Shown: one piece after another, positions 37,537 through 47,784 of the stretch
How positions within the stretch are numbered: the stretch's first letter is position 1
Layout: the number at the start of each line of letters is the position of its first letter
From: Zygnema circumcarinatum
Taxonomy: Eukaryota > Streptophyta > Zygnematophyceae > Zygnematales > Zygnemataceae
Reading direction: 5' to 3'
Length of the DNA: 64,000 bases
NCBI GenBank assembly: GCA_037447605.1
Contig: CM074805.1
Span: forward strand, 1,197,446 to 1,261,445
Notes under the pieces: generated by a model
Seen by the model: only the letters and a program-made list of their open reading frames with translations
What the model was told of the DNA's origin: nothing
Database searches by the model: none
Position numbers and translations under genes: made by a program

Positions 37537-40500
37537 TCACTTGGCCAGCTCATCCTGTATCTCCTCCAGACTGAGGCCCTTAGTTTCCGGAACTTGGAAG
37601 AAAACAAACGAGAGGGCCATCATGCCAATGATTCCAAAAGTGAAGAACGTGCCCGCTTGCCCCAAAGTCTCCTGCAAGAGAAGTTACAGACATGGATGGG
37701 GAAGCAACACAACCGCCACATGGTTACTTTTTCACCTCACATTCATCTTACATAATAAACAACACAATCAAGTTTATATGCTTTTTTTTATACACTTTCA
37801 ACGCAAGTCAGACAACCGCAGGTTAGACATTCCAGGTCTGCAGAGTGCAGCTTAAAGATATGTGCAAACCCTCGTTTGCAATAGACACTAATGCTGGTCG
37901 GGCCCTCACTACCAGGAAAGGGGTTTTTACTTGAATAGGACGGAAAGAGAAGGCGACGAGAGCGTTAGAGCCGAAGTTGACAAGAGTGGCGATGCTCTGA
38001 GCGCGGCCCCGCACTCGGAGGGCAAACACTTCCGAAACCATCAGCCAGGAGATTGGGCCAAAGGAGACCTGCAGTGAACCAACTCATTTCATCTTTTTAG
38101 GAGGAGTAGGAATAGCCCAAAAACAAGGGAATGAAACGACCTAAAACTTGCTTCATCCCTAGAGTATTGACTTGAAGTCCACCATACCAGTTACCATAAT
38201 GCACGAGCAAAATGTGCACAAAAGAACATCTCATTCCCTTCCCCGCACCACCCAAGTTTTGACACTGCCAACAGCTTAAAATCAAGATAGCATGTGGTTG
38301 AAGGGATCCGTGAAGTTCTGAGCAACTGAAGGGCAAAGTATGAATATAGCCCAAAACTCAAACTGGTTCGCGAAGGTAGGCCAGACACAAGCCCCGGCTT
38401 AGAGAAGGTGTGAAGATGCTCAGAGAACAACAAACTGTTGTGAAATTACCTGATATGCTCCCACGTATAGCAAGAGAGAGGCAACACTGAGCAACGGATA
38501 GCCTCCTCCGGCGGCATACACGGATGCGAGGGAAAAGAGGCTGAGGACCTGTAGACACGTTGAGCAGTTCACAGCTTGGTACTGAATTGCGGAGGCTTAC
38601 ATGTCCCAGTAAACCAATCTACTCTAAAAACTCACAATTTTCAAAGCTTAAAACAACAGTTAAAACCAGGCAGCAATCGCTCCTTCCTTGTGGTGGACAT
38701 CTAGATGCCGCCTTCGCATCATTCTTTATGTGTGAGGCAGGTAACCTTGCATGGCGGCAAGAAGATGCCCCTTAGAAAAGGATAAATCTGGGGAGTGAAG
38801 TGCTCTTACTAAGCCTGAGACTCCAACGAGCAGAAGGGGCCGACGCCCCACTTTATCCACAGTAAAGATGGCAATTCCTGTCATCAAGAGCTGCATAATA
38901 CCAAGGAACAGTCATATGAGTTTGACATCTGGAGATATGATTCATCAGGAGCCTGCTTTACCTCCCTTATCAAACCATAGGCCATCAGATAGTCATTCAC
39001 TCTAACACTGCGAGGTATGTCTTTTTCCATTTTTATCCCATTTTGGTCTCCTGATGACTTTTCTTGCCCCCACTTTCTCCCCTCCATTCCCACCTTGAAA
39101 AAACCGAGCACCACTGATACTCTTGTCGCATCCGCAGCATCAGCAAAGCCCGCATCCTGTCAGCCACACGAGGTCCAACCCTTCAACTCTCAGCTCTGAG
39201 AAGGGTGATGGGAAAGTCAATCCAAGCAGCTGCTACTCCGAGGGAAGAGGCAAACTGGCCATAATCTGGAATTTCAAAAGTATGACAAGCACTCATGTGT
39301 GCGTTTCCATACAATGTCATGTCATATTATGGGATCGTATGGATGTCGAAGTTCACATGGATACACGGAAATGGCCATAGCGATATGAAGTTGCATGTAT
39401 TTTATGATGCAGACAAAGAGCGTACCTGCAGAATGGAGGCTGCATAGTAAAGGACGCTCGGCTGCCCGGTCACCTGACTTCCCAAAACAAAGGGCTCGGA
39501 GGACAGTTAGAAGCTCCATATAGTGATTGTGAAACAGCGAAGGAAACAACAGTTGCAAAGAAACTCTAGCATTGTTCATCACAGAGGTCGACGAGGAAGA
39601 ACATAGAACGACTCACGATAAAATAAACCATCTGCTAACAACTCTTATTGCACACAGAAGCTAAGCCCTTACTAGTAACCTTTCCAGAAAGTGGACCCTT
39701 CCTTCAGTTTTCCCCTCCATGCTCACTTAGCTCACCTGCTGGAAAAATACCAGACCAGCCCCCACAATAAGAGCTTGCAGGTTTGTTCCCTGCACGAGCT
39801 CTTTGAATCCGTTTTCTTCCGCTCTTTCACCCTCCGATTGGACGGCGATCATTTCCTCCACCTCCGCCTCCACCGCCAATTCGTTCGAACTATTCCCTCT
39901 CAGCCTTGAAAGAGATGCCTTTGCTCGAGCCACATAGGCCTCCCTCTCGCTCCCCTCCCCGCACTTTCCTGCTTGCAAAACCAACCAACGAGGAGAGGGA
40001 GGGAGGACGAACATGCCGATCCCCATAATGGCTGCGAGAGGCAGCCCCACGCCATACATATCTCTCCAGCCCCCCTCTGTACCGATGAAAAGGTTGCCTG
40101 TGAAGTAACCCAGCTGCAGAGCAGGCAGGAGGAGGGTCACGTCAGTTGGAAGGAGAAGAATGTTGGAATTGCTGTTTGACAGGGTTAGGAAAGAGCAGCT
40201 TAGAGACAGTCAGGGGGGTATATACCAGGATGCCGCCCACAATGAAGCCTTCCTTTAGAGAGATGAGAGTGCCCCGGACACTTGAGGGCGAGCATTCCGC
40301 AATGTACATAGGGGCGGCATGCATCGCCTGGAACACTCCAACAATTAATGTAAACGTTTAACATATAGATCATGAGCTAGCCATATGCGTCGAGAATTGC
40401 AGTCAAGAACTTGAGTACAGGAGGCAGTCATAGAAAGATGAGTTGCAGAAGGGAAGGAGGGGAAAGGGACGGCTATACATACGAGACCGATGCCAAGCCC

Positions 40501-42239
40501 ATAGAGAAAGCGACCGAGAATGAGAACTTCCAAGGTGGGGGCTCCGGCCATGGCCGCGGCCCCGCAAAGGTACAGAGAGGCGGCCACCATCAGCTCTCTC
40601 CGCCTTCCTGCCAACCGTTGGACACGCCGTATTGGTTTAGCCAGCCAAGGATGTGACTAAATGTTTTAAAAACACCCCACTACTTGCTCCATATTGCTGT
40701 ATTTCCGAGAATGTCGAAGCTCAAGAATAGCAATACTTTTCGGAACACTACTTCTATAGCTCTACCTCCCTCTCCACTCAACCGGTTGAAGACCCAAGCA
40801 TTCCTGTTCTGATACTTATACCAGGAAAAGGAAGATTCGAGTACCTAAAAAATCTGCAATGCCGAAGGCCAGTGCGGACCCCACTAGAGCCCCCCCTAGA
40901 GAGCCGCTGACCTGTTCACACCCGCCATTCAAACGCACCCCAGCTTGTCATTCATTGACTTTCTAAAACCGAACATTCTGAACAAGTTATATGCTGAAGC
41001 GTACTTTGTTGCATCGCCGCATGAATTAGATAAGTGATAAAAAAGTTGGTCGACCAAAAGCAACCGAAATCATTTAGTGTCAGTATCTTCATATCTCGTC
41101 ATTGTAGAACAGCATATGCCTTTCTGGCCACAAAGCACATCCGAATTTGAACTCACATTGCACAAGAGAGGATTCGATTAGACTTCTTAATCCGCAAACG
41201 TGGCAACTGACTTGTGAGCATATTCTTGATTAAAGTTTTCATGGAAGCGGAGGAGGGGGGGGGTGAGAATGCTGCTCACCACAAGCCCTTCTGCCGCCGG
41301 CGAGAGATTGTACCAGTCAGTTCCGGAGAGAGCGGCATCCTGCAAACAGTCAGCAAAAACGCAAAAAATCAAAGTAGAATTCGACCTGTAGAATACTGCA
41401 GGTAGTCTGCTTGTAATTTGTTTTGGACCCTCTTACTAGTTATTACATGGATGACGGAATTCCAAACTGGACCCCTAACCCCTGTCAAAAATTCACTGCA
41501 GCTGCTTGAACAGGTTGCGCTTGCAAGGAACTCAACAGAGCTGCCGTTATTGCTCTATATGCAGCCAGCTTCAATGACTTACTCCTGTTTCGTTGTTTCA
41601 AAGGTAGTAAACCGTTTTTGCATGGGCAAATGCACGAAGAAGTGTAGCAATGGAGTGCACATATAAAGATTACCTTGAGAGACACTAACGCTCCAGAAGT
41701 TGCTCCGATGTCGTAACCAAACAATGCGCCGCCCACAGCGGGAAAGAGAAACCTGCACATGCAATAAGCGGAATGTGAGCAGAAAGTAGAGAGAATGGGG
41801 ACGACAGACGAAGGGGGAAGATAGAGGAGAAACATGGGGAGTAGAACCATTGGACGAAGTCGAGACAGATGGCGACGGAAGAAGGGGAAATTGGGCTAGA
41901 AGGGTGCCGATTTTTACAAGAACGTAACAGGAGGAGAATAGAGCAGTGGTTGCCATGCAAATTCAAAATGCGGCTTCTCAAAAACCTGACAATGCCTTAA
42001 ATTATGGACGGGTAAAGGCATGGAAACTTGAGAAAGATCGCATTAAAACGTTGTAAGGCTCAAACAGCGGAAAAGCGCCGGTTAAACATAGAAAATAATG
42101 CTTGATTTGAAGCAGGATTAAACCCCCGGGGAGAAGGCACTGACGGCAATGCGACGGCTTTCCAGTCGATACGCCCACTCTCTTGTTTATCTCCTTCACC
42201 ATTACCAGAAGCTAGCAGGGGATCTTCTTCCGGCGCCAT
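37537..42239 (-). CDS. VGT-type sugar porter (MFS; vacuolar glucose / xylose-proton symporter-like)
   Basis: Major-facilitator sugar/H+ carrier closest in pattern to Arabidopsis VGT1 and its At5g17010/At5g59250 relatives. Thirteen exons (42239-42145, 41752-41674, 41339-41280, 40911-40845, 40607-40483, 40327-40226, 40113-39736, 39473-39426, 39156-39094, 38890-38810, 38548-38450, 38068-37931, 37671-37537); CDS 1470 nt, 489 residues. Landmarks: PFLFPAVGGALFGYDIGATS in TM1, GRRREL after TM2, AMHAAPMYIAECSPSSVRGT, PPSPRWL, FFQQVTGQPSVLYYA (TM7 QQ signature), VDKVGRRPLLL, FGPISWLMVSEVF and VPETKGLSLEEIQDEL. The N terminus MAPEEDPLLASG has an acidic dileucine motif like the tonoplast-sorting motif of VGT-type proteins, so vacuolar location is likely but inferred. 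A G-box lies upstream at 43037-43042. Confidence 0.92.
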
Positions 42240-43245
42240 TGTGGAGACTTCTGAGTCTCCCTGAAGAGGCGGACGACGAGGATAGAATGTTAGTATCCTG
42301 CTTCTGGATTTGCTGAAGGGAGGACATGGCTTGCAGCCCTTTTCTTAGCCGTTTTTGCTCTCCACTTTATAAACAACATCCGAGGTATTTTACCACTCTA
42401 CCATGCAGATCTTTCGGTAGGAAAAATCACACTTGTCATCTCCCACAAGAGTTATTCTACCACGATTCATGCTCGTCCTTAACAACTGGCAATGAAACAT
42501 TCAGCGACGCCAATGAGCCATTCATTCCAAAATCATCGACACAATTTTCAAAATGTTGCAAAAAAACTCCAAACCGAACAACGAGCTTCGAATTTCCCAC
42601 CACTCAGAGCCCTCCACTTGCTCTCTACAAAAGAAATGCACTCGCATCCTCACCTTCTTCGCTCCAGTCACTCTGCAGACTGATTTCTTGTGTGAACCTA
42701 CACCTCTTTCTCTATCCACACTCCTCCTCAGCTCCAACCCTATCAACTGACTCCTCCCCTGCCGAATGTGCAGAGCAGAACGCAACCCTAACCCTAACCC
42801 CAACCCTTCCCTTCCTCCCTGCCCTCTCAGTGAACCACACCAAGAGGCGCCCAAAGAGCGAGAGGAGGGCGAGAGAGGCCCCTCCTTCCCGCCAGCAGAG
42901 AGAAATAGGGCCGAGGGTCTGCGGCAGGCCCAGGCCATGGCCATGGCCGTCCCTTTCAGGCCCGGAGGGGGGGCAGCTGGCCGCGGCCGGGGGAATGGTC
43001 GCCTGCGTTTCCACGAAACTTCCCAAATCCAGGGACACGTGTCGCTCGCAGGGCCTCGGACGGCTTTGGAGGTTGGCCCGGACGACCAATGAGAGTGCAG
43101 GATTCCGGACGAACTGTACGGATTGGGATGAAGACCAATGGGAGATCACCACGTCATCGTTATGTAATACGTGGCAGGGAAGCAAGCAGAAAATAGTACA
43201 GTACTGCTGAAACTGCAGGAAATAATCGCAGAAGTACACACGAGT
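42240..43245. promoter_or_regulatory. Upstream region of the sugar porter
   Basis: An 885-base plus-strand ORF crosses this region (42326-43210) but shows no domain, no conserved start and mixed composition; I treat it as chance. Contains a short telomere-like string (AACCCTAACCCTAACCCC, 42783-42800) and a G-box in GACACGTGTCGCTCG (43035-43049). Confidence 0.5.
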
Positions 43246-43254
43246 TGGATAGCA

Positions 43255-44000
43255 GTCAACATCAGCACAAGTTGAACCACGTCAGCACAAGTTGAACCAT
43301 ATCAGCACAAGTTGCACCACGTCAGCAATTTGAACCACATCAGCACAAGTTGAACCACATCATCTCGCTCCTTCGAGATGCACGGCCCCGGAAGCCCTCC
43401 TCCGGCGATCTTGGCTACCTTTTATCGACAGCGTATTTCCGTCGCCCTTCAGCGTTGCCTCGCTTCTACGCTTCTTCGGCGTGCTGCGGTTGTTGGTGAT
43501 CGTGTTGGTGGACTTCCGCCGCTCCCTCCTCGCGACGTGCCTCACATCGGTGACCTTCGCGGCTGCTTCTAGGGGCTGCGTTGTTGTGCCTAGGCGTAGT
43601 TTTCCGCTCCTAGCTTCGTGTTATTGTGTTTCGGTCCTTTGTGACCAGTCCTTCGTGGTTCCACATTTTGCTTTTGTCCATGTATATTTGATGGCCTCGC
43701 CATCGCGAGGTCAATGAAAGTTTCCTCCCTATAGCAGTCGAGTACAGGAAGGCCGAGATGCTGATGTTGTTCAAATTTTGCTGATGGTGTTCAAAATGTG
43801 CTGATGTGGTTCAACTTTTGCTGATGTAGTTCAACTTGTGCTGATGTGGTCCAACTAGTGCTGATGTGGCTCAACTTGTGCTGATGTGGTTCAAATTGCT
43901 GACGTGGTGCAACTTGTGCTGATATGGTTCAATTTGTGCTGACGTGGTTCAACTTGTGCTGATGTTGTCCAGCTTTGCTGACGTCGTTCAACGTTGCTGA
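43255..44000. mobile_element. Foldback element: R350 core between inverted arms made of tandem 20-mers
   Basis: The left arm (~43257-43362) is about five tandem units of CAGCACAAGTTGAACCACAT and variants. The right arm (~43750-43995) is about twelve units of the reverse complement, GCTGATGTGGTTCAACTTGT and variants. Between them sits a full R350 repeat copy (43365-43717). Long inverted arms built of internal tandem repeats are the hallmark of foldback-type DNA elements such as Drosophila FB and Galileo. No transposase is present. The unequal arm length fits slippage within the tandem arrays. Confidence 0.7.
43365..43717 (+). repeat. R350 dispersed repeat, full-length copy inside the foldback element
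   Basis: Full-length match to 27268-27632, with the terminal hairpin GATGGCctcGCCATC at about 43690-43704 followed by GCGAGGTCAATG. See the other copy for the shared ends. Confidence 0.75.
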
Positions 44001-44029
44001 CGCAATCTTGTCTGGACCTGTGACTAGGT

Positions 44030-44325
44030 ACTACTGTATGGCAAAAAGTCCGTACAAGGGACTTGTAGAGTTTTAGATTTCCGGATTAGAACGACCTAAT
44101 ATCTAAACGTTTCAGAGTTTTAGCACACTTTTAGAATGACCCTACAACCGTTGAAATTGAACAGCGTGTACGGTCTTACGGTCGGCGAACTGGCGCTGGC
44201 CGTCATTGAGTTAACCGTACAACCAAACAACCGTACGACTGTCCAGCCGTTCTAAAAGTGTTTTATAAAACAGCCTGACTCAGAATTTCCGATTGGAATT
44301 CTAATAAACGACACTGCGTTCGAAT
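44030..44325 (-). repeat. ~290-bp foldback (MITE-like) element, copy B
   Basis: Reverse complement of the element at 26603-26888, with roughly 70% identity by eye. Internal inverted repeats TTTTAGCACACTTTTAGAAT and TTCTAAAAGTGTTTTATAAA are both present. It abuts the right arm of the foldback element, so the two may be nested or share a preferred insertion region. Confidence 0.75.
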
Positions 44326-44970
44326 GAATCCATCCCTACCCGAGACCCTCCCCTCTCGACCTGCTGCTGCTGCTGCTGCTGCTGCTGCTCGCCCTCAAGC
44401 TTGCTGCTCCTGCTTCTGGGAATGCATGGTATGCTGGCCGGGGTGGAAGGGCCCCCGCCCGCCCTGCGCATTTCTCCCTCGTGCTGATGAAGTCTGCACC
44501 GGGCGGCGTGGAGCAGTGTGCGAGAATTTGGATTTGCTGATAGAGTGAGGCGCCTGCATCTGGCTGGATACCTGGTATGCCTCTGCGCTATACCTTCACC
44601 GCCTTTGCCCGCCTTACCCTGAGAAAAGGCATAAAATAGATCAGGAGAATCAAAACTTGTAGACGAATTGATTGCACAGGGATGAGCATTAGCCTCCTGC
44701 CATCTCTCTCGCAGCCTTTTCTTTTCTCCCGCTTTTTTTTTTTTTTCTTTCTACTGGCGCCTCGTCCGTCCTGGAAAGGGAAACTCGAATCTCTAGCAGG
44801 GTTGATAAAAATATATAGAGGACCTTTATCGTGCATTTCTGGGAGAATCTGCAGGAGGCGCTTCTGTGCAGGGATACATTGCAGCAGTGCAAATTGGATG
44901 TCGGCAAAAGAATAGATAGTTGCGATTGAGCGTGCTCGACGGCATTGCCCTCCTTCACTGGGTGGACGAA
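44326..44970. promoter_or_regulatory. Upstream region of PPAT
   Basis: No gene supported. Contains a (CTG)n tract, CTGCTGCTGCTGCTGCTGCT, at 44360-44390 and a poly-T tract at 44734-44747. Confidence 0.4.
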
Positions 44971-46512
44971 ATGCAGAAGCAGTATCCAGCAGTGGTGCTG
45001 GGAGGCACGTTTGACCGCCTTCACGATGGCCACCGGGCGCTTCTTGCGGTCAGAAAAGTTTTGAATTTTTTTTTACTTCAGCTTTTGGAAGCTTTTATTG
45101 GTCCCTTCCTATTTTTTACCTCCCAGTTTTGCTAGTCCCGTCCTGCCCATGTATGTTTCAATTGTTGTACTGCTGCACTCCGTAGGAACTTTCTTTGGGT
45201 GTTAAAATATTCAAAAGATGCACAGTGTTCGCCTGCAGGCAGCTGCAAATGTGGCAACTGAACGTGTGGTGGTGGGGGTCAGCACGGGGCCCATGTTGGC
45301 TAATAAGGAGGTATGCTCTTTGGCTGAAACTTTGGAGTTGGAAACTCACTGCAAGTATGAATAGTATGAGTTAAAACTGAAAGTAAAGCTGAACGTTTTC
45401 CCTCTGCCTCATTTAATTCGTGCTAGTTTGCTGTTGGAGCTCCTGATAGAAAAAATTCACTGGAATTAGCGAGGAATTGGACCTGATGAATTTGGATAAA
45501 GGATTTCGAACCTTGATATGTTGACGACCTATAGTTGTCGAGGTTTCAGCCAGCCCATTGCAATGTATAAAAGAACATGTTAAAAATAATTGGTACTTTT
45601 TTGCAGTACAAGGAGATGATACAGCCACTTGATGTGCGACGGAGAGCTGTCCAGAATTTCATCAAGGTGAGTTTCACTTCGTTTGACCTGCCGGCCTCGA
45701 GCAATAGCGAGGAAAAAGTTGGAGCCGAAGCATAAAGCAGAACCTAAGTTCTTCAGATGATGTTGTTGTTGTTTCGACGACGACTGGAAGCAAATGAAAG
45801 ACCACTTTTTTATCCTCATCTATATAGCAGGGTATTGTGGAACAATGGCGTGTTCGGATGCTGTCACTGCTTTTCAATCAGCTCGAATATCTTTTTTTAA
45901 TCAATGTTATTATGCTAAGTGAAGGTTCCATGCTGTGCAGTCAGTTAAGCCCCAGCTGATGGTGCAAACAGAACCCATTGAAGACCCGTACGGACCATCA
46001 ATTGTTGACGAGGGTCTCACTGCCATAGTAGTGAGGCATGTCCCACACTAAAGCAGCTTGTTGCTTTTTATAAAGTTCATCCCTCCCCCTCTCAATAAAA
46101 GCGAGCGGGGATAAATTCTTCTCCTTTTCTGCATTTCTCCGATTCTTATCCTCTCCATATTGTTTTGATTTCCAGCCTGTTTGCTTGTTGTCTGGCAGCA
46201 CAGAAACTGAGAAGGGTGGAGAAGCGGTCAATAAGAAACGAGCTGAGAGAGGCTTGCCCCAACTTGAGGTCAGATATCTTTCTGTCCCTTGAAGCAGCTG
46301 TCCTCTGTTCATGTGTGTGGCCCTGCTTAAGCACTCTCACATGGTGCACAAAACACTGTAATCTTTGATGGTTTCCATGTTTGAATGGACATGTGTGAAT
46401 GCAGGTGGTTGTCATTGACCTTGTTGAGGCAGTTGGAGGGGCCGAAAAGATAAGCTCCACGTTCTTGCGGCGTCAAGAAGCGGAGGCGAAACTTCCACAC
46501 TCCCGAGCATGA
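44971..46512 (+). CDS. COAD: Phosphopantetheine adenylyltransferase (coenzyme A biosynthesis)
   Basis: Transfers AMP from ATP to 4'-phosphopantetheine, giving dephospho-CoA, the fourth step of CoA synthesis; eukaryotic (not bacterial CoaD) type. Exons: 44971-45048, 45239-45310, 45607-45666, 45941-46035, 46199-46268, 46405-46512; CDS 483 nt, 160 residues, close to the ~176 of the Arabidopsis enzyme. Nucleotidyltransferase motif [12 protein letters not shown] with HDGH at residues 18-21; then [44 protein letters not shown] and VVVIDLV. The intron after exon 4 begins GC, not GT (GTGAG|GCATGT); only this junction keeps the frame into [17 protein letters not shown]. The start is the first ATG in frame; the upstream reading frame is open a little further but lacks ATG. 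Confidence 0.92.
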
Positions 46513-47784
46513 GGGTGAAGGCGCCCAAGGATTGGACGTTGCTATGAGGGTTGGAGGACAGCAGCCCATGTACACTGCATGCAACCATGCCCTTGCCGGT
46601 CGACCTTGGAAGAAGCGCATAGCTTGCCTCTTCTTGGAAAAAGGAAACAGCTGTACCTGGCCTACCCATTGGAGCCCATCAAGAAGCCCTTTTCGAATGC
46701 TTCTATGCATGCGTGTTGCAAGCGGCTGCACAGGTCTACATGTCATCATTGTCTTGTGACCAAGATGGGCAGTGCTAATATTGTCAAAGAGCGCGACAGT
46801 GTAAGGAAAGAGAAGTCGGTACCGCCTTTCAAGTGGTTGCCGCCCACACAAGTCCTATCGCGGGAGGGAGAACGAGCAGTTGCCGAGGAGCCTCCAGCGT
46901 TGAAATACATCAAGGTCACTTCACCGTGACAGCGTGCAAACTGTAACTGGCGCTGGAACTGGCAGCGATCGTGTGGCGCATCTTTCGTGGCGACAGAACT
47001 GTATGTACATGTGAAAGGTCCCTTCCACGCATGCCAGCGTGGCATTCGTACGGTACTTTTGTAGGAATCTAACTGCCACGTGTGTGCCCATTTCCGGCAG
47101 CTGCGATTGGCTGTTTCTCCTCGCTAAGCGACAGCAGGTGCCGTCACGTGGCAAGCGCTCTGTCGCCGCCGACATACACGTGTGGATTAGATTGTAACAA
47201 ATCTAGCGGTAGGTGCTATCCGGGGGAAGTGTGATCCAGGTCATCCTATGACACGTGACAGGCTCTGATTTGTAGAAAACTTTCCAATCTTTTCAGTTCC
47301 CGTTCTTTTTGGAGGGATTATACTGTTCGTACTACGTTCGTACACGTCCGTGCACGTTCGTACATGAGGTCGTCCCAGGGTACGCCCTGTCCTAGTTCAA
47401 ATGCCAATTTTTGCCACGCGTCGACGTTTAGTTCGCTGCAAGTCTGCCCTGAAAAAAAATTATCCTTTCTAACAAGAATTGTAAATCTTTTCTAAAATAT
47501 TTTACACGTGCAAGTTGTCGCAGGCAGTGGCTGAAATCCTGCCGACATCCCTCTTGTGTGCCCGAAAAACATTTCTCCTGCCCGCTTCCCGGTCCTCGCG
47601 CTGCCCGCAGGACCTTGCATTCTTTGTTTACCTTTTTTTTGTTTAGCTCAAAAAGAGGCGGCGGCCGCCAGGCCCGCGCCGGAGCCCTCGAGGGAGGGAG
47701 GAAGAGAGGGAGAGAGGACGAAAGAGAGAGAGAGAGAGAGAGGGAAAGCGAGAGAGGGGGGAAGGGAGAGAGAGAGAGGACGCC
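46513..47784. other. Intergenic: PPAT 3' flank and LRR upstream region
   Basis: Short ORFs occur (for example one from an ATG at 46765 to 46929, 54 residues, Lys/Glu/Pro-rich) but none is recognisable. Around 47320-47370 there are tandem GTTCGTAC/GTCCGTAC-like strings. A purine tract (GAGAGAGG)n at 47695-47780 lies immediately upstream of the next start codon, likely in its 5' UTR. Confidence 0.45.

Noticed and set aside
42783-42803. Telomere-like AACCCTAACCCTAACCCC
   Set aside because: Only two exact CCCTAA units plus a degenerate one; too short to infer a telomere remnant or fusion point.
42326-43210. 294-codon plus-strand ORF
   Set aside because: No recognisable domain, lies in the sugar-porter upstream region, contains Pro/Thr/Arg-rich low-complexity runs and a telomere-like string; open by composition.
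43257-43995. Possible CRISPR-like array of 20-mers
   Set aside because: Units are directly tandem without unique spacers, are present in inverted arms, and the locus is eukaryotic.
46765-46929. 54-residue ORF downstream of PPAT
   Set aside because: Lys/Glu/Pro-rich, no homology recognised, probably 3' UTR or flank.
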